This document shows, in pieces, positions 35,726-43,947 of a stretch of 64,000 bases of DNA. The stretch lies in NCBI GenBank assembly GCA_016716625.1, contig JADJVJ010000001.1, positions 558,001 to 622,000 of the forward strand. Reading direction: 5' to 3'. The notes under the pieces were generated by a model. That model searched no databases. It had not been told where the DNA came from and saw only the letters and a program-made list of their open reading frames with translations. Within the stretch, counting starts at the first letter, position 1; every line of letters starts with the position of its first letter. Position numbers and translations under genes: made by a program. This DNA is from Nostocoides sp. Its GTDB lineage: Bacteria; Actinomycetota; Actinomycetes; Actinomycetales; Dermatophilaceae.

Positions 35726-36565
35726 GTGCGAGTGGTCACGGCGAACGTCAACGGAATCCGGGCGGCCGCCCGTCGGGGTGGGTTGGACTGGCTCGCCGAG
35801 AGCGGCGCCGATGTCATCACCCTGCAGGAGGTCCGCGCGGGCGCGCAGGTTCTCCGCGAGACCCTGGAGGCCTCCGGCCTTCGCGGGTGGCACGTGGCCG
35901 ACGACGCCGGGGCGCTCGCGGGACGGGCCGGCGTGGCGGTGCTCTCCCTTCGGCCAATTCATTCCTGGCGGACCGAGATCGGCGAGGCATTCCACGGTCA
36001 GGGCCGTTGGCTCGAGGCGGAGGTCGAGGTCGAGGGTTCCGGCGCGGGCAGGCTCACGGTGGTCTCGACCTACGTCCACACCGGTCAGGCCGGCACCCCC
36101 AGACAGGACGAGAAGCATGCGTTCCTCGAGGCGGTGACGTCTCGGATGGCCGCGTGGACGGCCGCCGGGGCGCGGGTTGTGCTCACCGGTGACCTCAACG
36201 TGGCGCACACCGACTCCGACCTGAAGAACTGGAAGGGGAACCGAGGCAAGGCCGGCTGCCTGGACTCTGAGCGTGGCTACCTGACCGCGTGGCGGGACGT
36301 GCATGGCTGGCGCGACGTCCACCGGGACCTCCACGGACCCGGGCCCGGGCCGCATACCTGGTGGTCTTGGCGGGGGAAGGCCTTCGACACCGACGCCGGC
36401 TGGCGGATCGACTACCAGTGGGCGAGCCCGTCGCTGGCCCCGCACGCCCGGACGGCATCGGTGGGGAGGGCTCCGTCCTATGCGCAGAGGTGGAGTGACC
36501 ACGCGCCGGTCGTCGTGGACTACGACCTGGCGGCACCGCTGGAGGCAACCGCCGCGAACGGGTGA
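35726..36565 (+). CDS. xthA: Exodeoxyribonuclease III (AP endonuclease family)
   Basis: A 279-residue member of the exonuclease III family for base-excision repair. RVVTANVNGIRAAARR (metal and substrate loop) is near residue 2, the metal Glu is in VITLQEVRAG near 35-44, TGDLNVAHTDSDLKNWKGN near 155-175 and SDHAPVVVDYDL near 256-267 carry the catalytic Asp-Asn and Asp-His. GTG 35726 follows TACGCT (35713-35718) by 7 bases. The 3' end overlaps the galK 3' end by 46 bases. Confidence 0.94.
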   Translation: MRVVTANVNGIRAAARRGGLDWLAESGADVITLQEVRAGAQVLRETLEASGLRGWHVADDAGALAGRAGVAVLSLRPIHSWRTEIGEAFHGQGRWLEAEVEVEGSGAGRLTVVSTYVHTGQAGTPRQDEKHAFLEAVTSRMAAWTAAGARVVLTGDLNVAHTDSDLKNWKGNRGKAGCLDSERGYLTAWRDVHGWRDVHRDLHGPGPGPHTWWSWRGKAFDTDAGWRIDYQWASPSLAPHARTASVGRAPSYAQRWSDHAPVVVDYDLAAPLEATAANG

Positions 36566-37662
36566 GGCGCCGCCAGCCCGGCGACGGCGAAGGCCTGTCG
36601 GACGGCGGCCGAGACCGCCTCGACCCGATCCGCGGGCACCAGCGCGATGGCCGATCCGCCAAATCCGCCTCCGGTCATTCGGGCACCGAGTGCCCCACTG
36701 GCACAGGCGGTCTCGACGGCGAGGTCGAGCTCCTGGCAGCTCACTTCGTAGTCGTCACGCAGCGAGGCGTGCGAGGCGAGGAAGAGCTCGCCGACCCGTT
36801 CGAAGTCCTCCGCTTCGAGCGCGCTGACCGTGTCCAGCACCCTCTGGATCTCGGTGATGACATGCCGCGCCCGTCGCCGCAGGGTCGCATCCTTCAGGCA
36901 CTCCACCGCGGCCAGGTCGCTCGCGCGCAACGACCCAACGCCCAGAGCGGCGGCTGCCTGCTCGCAGGAGGTGCGGCGCTGCGCATATTGCCCGTCAACA
37001 AGGGCGTGCCGCGCGCGGGTGTCGATGACGAGCAGGGCAAGCCCATGGCCGGCCAGGTCGAAGGGAACGTGTGCGCGCTGCCCGGAGTGGAAGTCCAGGA
37101 GCAGGGCATGGCCGGGCCGGCAGAGCAGCGAGGCGAGTTGGTCCATCCCCCCGGTCGGGGCCAGGGCGATCTCGTTCTCGGCGCGATCGGCGGCGGCGGC
37201 CAGCCGGGCACGGCCCTCGTCGTCGGCGAGCAGGCCTAGTCCGTAGAGGTCGGCGGCGGCCGCCGCAACCGAGCACTCGAGCGCGGCCGAACTCGACAGG
37301 CCGGCCCCCAGCGGCACGTCGGAGTCGAGCACGACGTCGAGCCCGCCAACGGGCAGCCCATCCGCGCGCATCGCCCAGAGGACCCCGGCCACGTAGGAGG
37401 CCCAGCCAACAGGCCGCCCCGGGCCGACCTCGTCGAGGTCCACGCTGACGGTTTCGCCGGCGGCCACCGAATGCACCCGCAGAACGTCGTCAACCCGCCT
37501 CGAGCAGGCGGCGACGGTGCGCTGGGGGAGCGCGATGGGCAGCGCCAAGCCATCGTTGTAGTCGGTGTGTTCGCCGATGAGGTTGACCCGTCCGGGGGCC
37601 GACCACAGGCCGTCCGGAGTGTGCCCGAACTGCTCGACGAAGGTCGCGATGAGGGTACTCAT
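36520..37662 (-). CDS. galK: Galactokinase
   Basis: GHMP kinase (380 residues) phosphorylating galactose to galactose 1-phosphate. Motifs: PGRVNLIGEHTDYNDGLALP near residues 24-43, LGAGLSSSAALECSV (ATP loop) near 117-131, and ARMTGGGFGGSAIALV near 332-347. It is the last gene of the GH42-deoR-galK operon; no galT or galE is present in the window, so the rest of the Leloir pathway must be elsewhere. Its C-terminal end overlaps the convergent exonuclease III gene by 46 bases. Confidence 0.96.
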   Translation of the reverse strand: MSTLIATFVEQFGHTPDGLWSAPGRVNLIGEHTDYNDGLALPIALPQRTVAACSRRVDDVLRVHSVAAGETVSVDLDEVGPGRPVGWASYVAGVLWAMRADGLPVGGLDVVLDSDVPLGAGLSSSAALECSVAAAAADLYGLGLLADDEGRARLAAAADRAENEIALAPTGGMDQLASLLCRPGHALLLDFHSGQRAHVPFDLAGHGLALLVIDTRARHALVDGQYAQRRTSCEQAAAALGVGSLRASDLAAVECLKDATLRRRARHVITEIQRVLDTVSALEAEDFERVGELFLASHASLRDDYEVSCQELDLAVETACASGALGARMTGGGFGGSAIALVPADRVEAVSAAVRQAFAVAGLAAPHPFAAVASSGAARS

Positions 37663-38444
37663 GCGGGCAACGGGCGGGCGATTGTGAGGATGTCGACGAG
37701 GGCCGCGAGCTCGGCTTGACGCCGACCCGGCAGTCCGGCGTCAGTGATGAGTTCGTCCACCTTGTCCAGTTCGAGGAAGGAGGAGAGCCCGATGATCCCA
37801 AGCTTGGTGTGGTCGGCGAGGACGACCACGCGCCGCGCGCTGTCCACCAAGGCGCGGTTGGTCTCGGCCTCGTCGAGGTTGGGGGTGGTCAGGCCAGGCC
37901 CGACCTCGATCCCGTGGGCGCCGATGAAGAGTTGGTCGACGTGCAGGGACCGCAGCGCGTTCACCGCCACCGGTCCGACGAGCGCGTCCGACGGGGTCCG
38001 CACGCCACCGGTGAGAACCACCCTGGCTCCGGGCGCGGGGGACTCGTGGAGGAACTGGGCGACCGGGATGCTGTTGGTGACCACGGTGAGGTCAGGAACG
38101 TGCTGCAGGGTCACCGCGAGCTCGTAGGTGGTCGTGCCCGCGGAGATCCCGATGGTGTCGCCGGGGCTCACCAGGTGGGCGGCGCGGGCCGCGATGGCGA
38201 GCTTCTCGGCCCGTTGCATGGTCGACTTCGCGGTGAAGCCCGGCTCGTCCCGGGCGTGCGAGACCGACACCGCGCCTCCGTGGACCCGGCGGATGAGGCC
38301 GCGTTCGGCGAGGTTGGAGATGTCCCGTCGGATCGTCATGTCGGACACTCCGAGGTGCCTGACCAGATCGCTCACGCGGACCGCGCCAGAGCGTTCGACC
38401 TCGGCCACGATCGCCGAGTGCCGCTGCGCGGCGAGGACGTTCAT
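37659..38444 (-). CDS. DeoR/GlpR family transcriptional regulator
   Basis: A 261-residue sugar-responsive regulator. The N-terminal HTH (residues about 20-55) reads VSDLVRHLGVSDMTIRRDIS and is followed by RRVHGGAVS; the DeoRC sensor domain (about 75-235) contains GDTIGISAGTTTYELA. Such proteins bind phosphorylated sugars. Placed between the beta-galactosidase and galK genes with 4-bp overlaps on both sides, it probably controls this operon and perhaps the divergent ABC operon. Confidence 0.93.
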   Translation of the reverse strand: MNVLAAQRHSAIVAEVERSGAVRVSDLVRHLGVSDMTIRRDISNLAERGLIRRVHGGAVSVSHARDEPGFTAKSTMQRAEKLAIAARAAHLVSPGDTIGISAGTTTYELAVTLQHVPDLTVVTNSIPVAQFLHESPAPGARVVLTGGVRTPSDALVGPVAVNALRSLHVDQLFIGAHGIEVGPGLTTPNLDEAETNRALVDSARRVVVLADHTKLGIIGLSSFLELDKVDELITDAGLPGRRQAELAALVDILTIARPLPA

Positions 38445-40447
38445 GTCGCTACCCGCTCGCGTATGACGGCGCAACCGTCCGGGGGCAAGGTCAGCTCGCC
38501 CGACACCTGGCGTTGCTCGACGAGGTCCCAGCCGATGGGCACGTTGAGCGTGACCGGCTCGGCGGAGTGGTTGAGGACGAAGAGCCAGGACTTCTCCGCG
38601 CTGACCCGGCGGACCACCTCCACCCGCTCGCTCGCACCGGCCTGGCCTACGACACCGGCGCTGCTCAGCACCCGGTCGAGCAGGAGCCCCAGGGCCTCGT
38701 CGTCGGGCAAGGTGGAGACGTAGGTCGCGTGACCGGCGCCCACGGCCCGGCGCGTCACCGCGGGCCGTCCGGCGAGCGGGCCGTCGCCGTAGTGCGCGAG
38801 CACCTCGGTGTCCGCGCCTACGGTGAGCCACTCCGACCAGGTGTGCCCGCCGCCGGTCGGAGCGAGCGCGACCGATTCCCCGGCGAGGAGCGGGAAGAAC
38901 TCCTCGACCCGGACGCCGAGAAGTTCGCGCAACGCACCCGGGTAGCCGCCGAGCCGGACGTGGTCATCACGGGTGCTGATTCCGGAGAAGAAGGTGACGA
39001 GCACGTCGGCCCCGGCGTCGGCGGCCTGTGCGATGAGCGCAGCCTCATCGTCGGAGAGCAGGTAGGTCGTCGGCACGACGACGACGGCATACCCGGTGAG
39101 TGGCGCTCCGGGCGCGAGCACGTCACAGGCGACCCCGCGGTCGAGCAGAAGGCGGTGGATCGTGTGCGCGGCGAGGGGGTAGTCCAGTCCGCCGCCGGAC
39201 GGCATACCCGGTCCGCCGACCGCCCACTGGGCCTCAAAGTCCCAGATAAGCGCGACGTCAGCCTCGACCCGGGAGCCGACGAGTTCGCCGAGGCGTCCCA
39301 GGACGCCTCCGAGCCGGGCCACCTCGCGGAAGCGCTCGGAGTCCGCGCCGGCGTGCGGGACGAGCGCGGAGTGGAACTTCTCCGAGCCGGCGGTCGAGGC
39401 CCGCCACTGGAAGTATCCGACGGTGTCCGCTCCGTGGGCGACATGGGTGAGGCTGTCCCGGATGGTCTGCCCGGGGCGTTTGGCGGGGTTCACCGGCTGC
39501 CAATTGACCGCGCTCGTGGAGTGTTCCATGAGGACCCAGGGCCGGCCGCCGGCCAGTCCACGGGTGAGGTCACCAGAGAAGGCGAGCTCGTGACGCGGGT
39601 GCTCCAGCGAGGCAACGACGTAGTGGTCGGTGGAGACCACGTCCTGGTGAGGCGCCCACCGGTGGTAGTCGAGCTCGCGGAAGTGGTGCATCGTCATGAA
39701 GTTCGTCGTGACCGGCACCCCCGGGGAGACCTCGTGCAGGATGTCCCGCTCGGCGAGGTAGTGGTCCAGGAGGGTGTCCGACTGGAACCGGCGGTAGTCC
39801 AACACCTGGGTCGGGTTGGCGAACGTCGTGGTCCGGCGCGGCGGCAGGATCTCGTCCCAGTGCGTGTAGCGCTGGCTCCAGAACGAGGTCCCCCAGGCCT
39901 CGTTGAGGGCGTCCAGGTGGGTATGCCGTGCGCGCAGCCAGGTGCGGAACCCCACCGCGCAGGTGTCGCAGTAGCACGGGATGTTGTGGCAGGCGAACTC
40001 ATTGCCGACGTGCCACATCGCGAGCGCGGGGTGGTCGTGGTAGCGCTCGGCCAGCGCGGTGGTCAGGGCGAGGGCGTGGCTGCGGAAGAGCTGATCCGAA
40101 GGGCACCAGGCTTGTCGGCTTCCGGGCCAGAGGGTGTGCCCGTCCCGGTCCACAGGGAGGATCTCCGGATGGGCCCTGGACAGCCACGGTGGAGGCGTCG
40201 CCGTTCCGGTGGCCAGGTCGACGGCGATCTCGGCGCGGGCAAGCCGTTCGAGCACCTCGTCCAACCACTCGAAATCGTGCCGACCCTTCTCCGGCTCCAG
40301 GTGCGCCCAGGCGAACACGCCGAGGGTGACGAAGCTGACCCCGGCCTGGGTCATGAGGGCGATATCGTCATCCCACACTTCGCGCGGCCACTGTTCGGGG
40401 TTGTAATCGCCACCGAAGGCGACCCGGTCCGTCGGCCATGTGCGCAT
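38441..40447 (-). CDS. Beta-galactosidase, GH42 family
   Basis: A 668-residue cytoplasmic GH42 enzyme that removes terminal beta-galactose. The acid/base is Glu150 in MWHVGNEFACH and the nucleophile is Glu308 in WVLMEHSTSAVNW. The GH42 zinc cluster is suggested by AWC at 115 and by CHNIPCYCDTC at 153-163. No signal peptide. The ATG at 40447 is 7 bases from an AACACT -10-like box with TTGACA 18 bases further up. First gene of the operon with deoR and galK. Confidence 0.95.
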   Translation of the reverse strand: MRTWPTDRVAFGGDYNPEQWPREVWDDDIALMTQAGVSFVTLGVFAWAHLEPEKGRHDFEWLDEVLERLARAEIAVDLATGTATPPPWLSRAHPEILPVDRDGHTLWPGSRQAWCPSDQLFRSHALALTTALAERYHDHPALAMWHVGNEFACHNIPCYCDTCAVGFRTWLRARHTHLDALNEAWGTSFWSQRYTHWDEILPPRRTTTFANPTQVLDYRRFQSDTLLDHYLAERDILHEVSPGVPVTTNFMTMHHFRELDYHRWAPHQDVVSTDHYVVASLEHPRHELAFSGDLTRGLAGGRPWVLMEHSTSAVNWQPVNPAKRPGQTIRDSLTHVAHGADTVGYFQWRASTAGSEKFHSALVPHAGADSERFREVARLGGVLGRLGELVGSRVEADVALIWDFEAQWAVGGPGMPSGGGLDYPLAAHTIHRLLLDRGVACDVLAPGAPLTGYAVVVVPTTYLLSDDEAALIAQAADAGADVLVTFFSGISTRDDHVRLGGYPGALRELLGVRVEEFFPLLAGESVALAPTGGGHTWSEWLTVGADTEVLAHYGDGPLAGRPAVTRRAVGAGHATYVSTLPDDEALGLLLDRVLSSAGVVGQAGASERVEVVRRVSAEKSWLFVLNHSAEPVTLNVPIGWDLVEQRQVSGELTLPPDGCAVIRERVAT

Positions 40448-40731
40448 AGCCCGAAGTGTTCTGCCGACGCGTTGTCATTGTCAACAAGATCGAACACTTC
40501 AGGCAGCAATCGGACGCCCCGCGACACCTGTCCCGACCCTGTGGAACACGCGCGACGTATATCAATTCGTTGTCGAATCCGGGTGTCCGGCAAGCGTCTC
40601 CCTGTTGACAACGCAGGTTCGGACTTGACAGATTCGGTTTCACACAGTGAACGGTTGTGGTGGTTTACGTTCGATTGGCGTTCGAATGCGCTGTCGTCAC
40701 CACCAGGCCCCGTCAGAAGGAGAGCCGCGTG
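40448..40731. promoter_or_regulatory. Divergent galactoside-operon regulatory region
   Basis: This 284-base gap holds several symmetric elements. GAAGTGTTC (40453-40461) and GAACACTTC (40492-40500) are perfect inverted copies flanking the GH42 promoter (TTGACA at 40484-40479, AACACT at 40460-40455). GTTGTCATTGTCAAC (40471-40485) and GTTGACAAC (40604-40612) are imperfect or perfect palindromes. ATTCG-TTGT-CGAAT lies near 40565-40578, TTCAC-ACA-GTGAA at 40639-40651, and CGTTCGA occurs twice 11 bases apart (40668, 40679). TTGACA also occurs on the plus strand at 40605 and 40625. AGAAGGAGA (40715-40723) is the ribosome site for the binding-protein gene. Confidence 0.55.
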
Positions 40732-42078
40732 ATGTCCCGTCCCACGACCGAGGCCGAGTACCTTGCCTCCCTCATTCCCCCGTCCATCCGTGGGGTGGAC
40801 CGTCGCACGCTCCTTCGCGGAGGCATCGGTGCGGCGTCCGTCCTCGCGGCTCCCTCGCTGCTCGCCGCGTGCAGCTCCAGCTCCACGACCCCGACCTCGG
40901 CGGGTCCGGCGACCGGCACGGTGACCCTGGGCTCGAACGCCTCCGACGCGGTGCCGAAGAAGGCGCTGCAGACCGCGATCGACGCCTTCCAGAAGGCCAA
41001 CTCCGGGCTCACGGTCAAGGTCAACACCATCGACCACAACACCTTCCAGGAGAACATCAACAACTACCTCCAGGGTGCTGCCGACGACGTCTTCACCTGG
41101 TTTGCCGGCTACCGCATGCGCTTCTTCGCGAGCAAGGGCCTGGCCGGCGAGATCGGTGGCGCGTGGGATGGCATCGACGGCCTCTCCGACGCGATGAAGA
41201 AGTCCTCCACGGGTGACGACGGCAAGCTCTACTTCATGCCCTCGACCTACTACCCGTGGGCCGTCTTCTACCGCAAGAGCCTCTGGGCTGAGAAGGGGTA
41301 TGCCGTCCCCAAGACGCTCGACGAGCTCAAGACCCTGGGCGCCCAGATGCAAAAGGACGGCCTTACCCCGATCGCCTTCGGCGACAAGGACGGCTGGCCC
41401 GCCATGGGCACCTTCGACCAGCTCAACCTCCGGGTCAACGGCTACGACTTCCACGTCAACCTCATGGCTGGCAAGGAGTCCTGGGCCGACGCCAAGGTCA
41501 AGGCCGTCTTCGAGCTGTGGCGTGAACTGCTCCCGCTGCACCAGCCCGACTCCCTGGGCCGCACCTGGCAGGAGGCCGCGCAGTCGCTCCAGCAGAAGAA
41601 GTCCGGCATGTACGTCCTCGGCCTCTTCGTCGCCGACCAGTTCCCGAAGGAGGAGGTCGCCGACCTCGACTTCTTCAACTTCCCCGAGGTCGACCCGGCC
41701 ATTGGCGCGGACGCCATCGAGGCCCCCATCGACGGCTTCATGATGGCCAAGAAGCCCAAGAATGAAGCCGGCGCGCTCAAGCTGCTCAACGGCATCGGCA
41801 GCGCTACCTTCCAGGGCGAGATCGTCAAGACGAGCCCCGGCGCCATCGCCGCCAACGCCAAGGCGGACACCGCGGGTTACACCGAGTTGCAGAAGAAGTC
41901 CGCTGAGTTCGTCGCCTCGGCAAAGTCGATCGCGCAGTTCCTCGACCGGGACACCCGTCCGGACTTCGCCTCGACCGTGATGATCCCGGCGATCCAGGAG
42001 TTCATCAAGGCGCCCACCGAGATCGACGGCCTGCTCAAGAAGATCCAGGACCAGAAGGTCAGCATCTTCGGATCCTGA
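40732..42078 (+). CDS. Sugar ABC transporter substrate-binding lipoprotein
   Basis: A 448-residue extracellular solute-binding protein (family 1). The N-terminus has twin arginines (DRRTLLRGG) and a lipobox ending LLAAC near residue 45, so it is exported, possibly by Tat, and lipid-anchored. The mature part has the family's Trp/Tyr-rich sugar-binding features (TWFAGYRMRFF, STYYPWAVFYRK). With GH36 and GH42 enzymes beside it, the ligand is probably an alpha- or beta-galactoside. ATG 40732 is set by AGAAGGAGA 8 bases upstream. Confidence 0.93.
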   Translation: MSRPTTEAEYLASLIPPSIRGVDRRTLLRGGIGAASVLAAPSLLAACSSSSTTPTSAGPATGTVTLGSNASDAVPKKALQTAIDAFQKANSGLTVKVNTIDHNTFQENINNYLQGAADDVFTWFAGYRMRFFASKGLAGEIGGAWDGIDGLSDAMKKSSTGDDGKLYFMPSTYYPWAVFYRKSLWAEKGYAVPKTLDELKTLGAQMQKDGLTPIAFGDKDGWPAMGTFDQLNLRVNGYDFHVNLMAGKESWADAKVKAVFELWRELLPLHQPDSLGRTWQEAAQSLQQKKSGMYVLGLFVADQFPKEEVADLDFFNFPEVDPAIGADAIEAPIDGFMMAKKPKNEAGALKLLNGIGSATFQGEIVKTSPGAIAANAKADTAGYTELQKKSAEFVASAKSIAQFLDRDTRPDFASTVMIPAIQEFIKAPTEIDGLLKKIQDQKVSIFGS

Positions 42079-42108
42079 TCCCCCGCCCGAGCCCGAGGAC
42101 AAGATCAC

Positions 42109-43011
42109 ATGGCCAGTCGTCCACGTCGCAACAAGGGATTGAACCACGTCGCCGGTCTTGACCGGATCGTGGTGATCCTCATGATGCTCGTACCGACGGT
42201 CCTTGTCCTCGGGCTCGTCTGGCTGCCCGCGCTCGGGTCGGTGGGGCTGTCCTTCACGAACTGGGACGGCATCGGCCCGATGAGCGACGCCAAAGTCATC
42301 GGCGTGAAGAACTACACCGACGTCTTCACGATCTACCCGCCGTTCCAGCCGGCGATCACGCACAACTTCATCTGGTTGCTCGTCATGTTTTTCATCGCCA
42401 CCCCGCTCGGCATGTTCCTCGCGGTGCTCATCGACAAGAACGTGTCCGGTTCCCGGTTCTACCAGACCTCGCTGTACCTTCCGGTGGTGCTTTCGCTGGC
42501 CCTCGTCGGCTTCATCTGGCAGCTCATCTACAGCCGCGACCAGGGTCTGATCAACGGACTCACCGGGAGCACGATCGACTGGTATGGCGACCAGCGGTAC
42601 AACCTCTGGGCGGCTCTGGTCGCCTCGAGCTGGCGGCATACCGGGTACATCATGTTGCTCTATCTGGCCGGTTTGAAGGGCGTCGACCCGACCCTGCGGG
42701 AGGCGGCCCGGGTCGACGGCGCGAGCGAGCGGCAGACCTTCTTCAAGGTGGTCTTCCCCGTCCTGGCCCCGATCAACATCATCGTGCTCGTCGTCACGGT
42801 CATCGAGTCGCTGCGAGCCTTCGACCTGGTCTGGGTCATCAACAAGGGCCGCAACGGCCTCGAACTCATCTCGACCCTGGTGACCTCGAACATCGTCGGT
42901 GAGGCGAGCCGGATCGGCTTCGGCTCGGCGCTTGCGACGATCATGCTCCTCATCTCCTCGGTGTTCATCGCCATCTATCTGCGCATCGTTTTCCGGGAGG
43001 ACTCGAGATGA
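42109..43011 (+). CDS. Sugar ABC transporter permease (MalF type)
   Basis: A 300-residue inner-membrane permease with six helices. The EAA loop that contacts the ATPase reads REAARVDGASERQTFFKVVF near residues 198-217. First hydrophobic helix at about 19-40. GAGGAC precedes the ATG weakly. It overlaps the second permease by 4 bases. No ATPase gene is in the operon, as in many actinobacterial sugar importers that share one MsiK-type ATPase. Confidence 0.94.
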   Translation: MASRPRRNKGLNHVAGLDRIVVILMMLVPTVLVLGLVWLPALGSVGLSFTNWDGIGPMSDAKVIGVKNYTDVFTIYPPFQPAITHNFIWLLVMFFIATPLGMFLAVLIDKNVSGSRFYQTSLYLPVVLSLALVGFIWQLIYSRDQGLINGLTGSTIDWYGDQRYNLWAALVASSWRHTGYIMLLYLAGLKGVDPTLREAARVDGASERQTFFKVVFPVLAPINIIVLVVTVIESLRAFDLVWVINKGRNGLELISTLVTSNIVGEASRIGFGSALATIMLLISSVFIAIYLRIVFREDSR

Positions 43012-43940
43012 GCATCGGCTCCGAGCTGCCCCAGGTCGCGGTCTCCGGCCGCAACCCGCTCACTGCCAAGCCCCGCGAGGGTGGTCCGGCGGACAAGAGC
43101 GGACGCAAGGGGCTGGCGATCTTCCTCGCCGCGATCTCGCTGGTATGGCTCTTCCCGATCGCCTGGGCGATCCTCAATAGCTTCCGCGACTACGCCTTCA
43201 CCGCCAAGAACGGCTACGTCTCCTGGGGTGGCTTCACCCTGGACAACTACGCCAACGCCTGGGAGCGGGCCAACTTCGGCCACACCCTGATCAACTCGGC
43301 GCTCATCACGATCCCCGCCGTCATCCTCACCCTCTTCCTCTCCTGCTGCGTGGCGTTCGTCGTCGCCCGGTTCTCGTGGAAGATCAACATCCTCCTGCTC
43401 GGGGTCTTCACCGCAGCCAACCTGCTCCCGCCGCAGTCCCTGCTCATTCCGGTCTATCGGATGTTCCGGGCCGTGGAGGTGCCCGAGTGGTTCTCCGAGT
43501 CCGGCACCCTGCTCAACTCCTACGCGGGGCTCATCCTGGTCAACGTGGCCTTCCAGACCGGGTTCTGCTCCTTCGTCCTCAGCAACTACATGAAGGCCCT
43601 GCCGCGCGAGCTCTACGAGTCGGCTGTCATCGACGGGGCCAGCGTGTTGCGGCAGTTCTGGCAGATCACCCTGCCGCTGTGCCGACCGCCGCTCGCGGCG
43701 CTGGCAACCCTCGAGGTCACCTGGATCTACAACGAGTTCTTCTGGGCGACCGTGCTCCTGCAGTCCGGTGACAAGTTCCCGGTGACGAGCTCGCTGAACA
43801 ACCTGCGCGGCGAGTTCTTCACCGACAACAACCTCGTTGCCGCGGGGTCGGTCATCATCGCCCTGCCCACCCTGATCATCTTCTTCCTCCTCCAGAAGCA
43901 GTTCGTCTCCGGTCTTACCCTCGGAGCGACGAAGGGCTGA
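43008..43940 (+). CDS. Sugar ABC transporter permease (MalG type)
   Basis: A 310-residue six-helix permease, partner of the preceding MalF-type protein. The EAA loop is YESAVIDGASVLRQFWQITL near residues 204-223. A hydrophilic N-terminal stretch of about 35 residues (Pro, Lys and Arg-rich) precedes the first helix. The C-terminus (FVSGLTLGATKG) is the usual MalG-like end. Followed after 7 bases by the GH36 gene. Confidence 0.94.
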   Translation: MSIGSELPQVAVSGRNPLTAKPREGGPADKSGRKGLAIFLAAISLVWLFPIAWAILNSFRDYAFTAKNGYVSWGGFTLDNYANAWERANFGHTLINSALITIPAVILTLFLSCCVAFVVARFSWKINILLLGVFTAANLLPPQSLLIPVYRMFRAVEVPEWFSESGTLLNSYAGLILVNVAFQTGFCSFVLSNYMKALPRELYESAVIDGASVLRQFWQITLPLCRPPLAALATLEVTWIYNEFFWATVLLQSGDKFPVTSSLNNLRGEFFTDNNLVAAGSVIIALPTLIIFFLLQKQFVSGLTLGATKG

Positions 43941-43947
43941 TGTCCCC

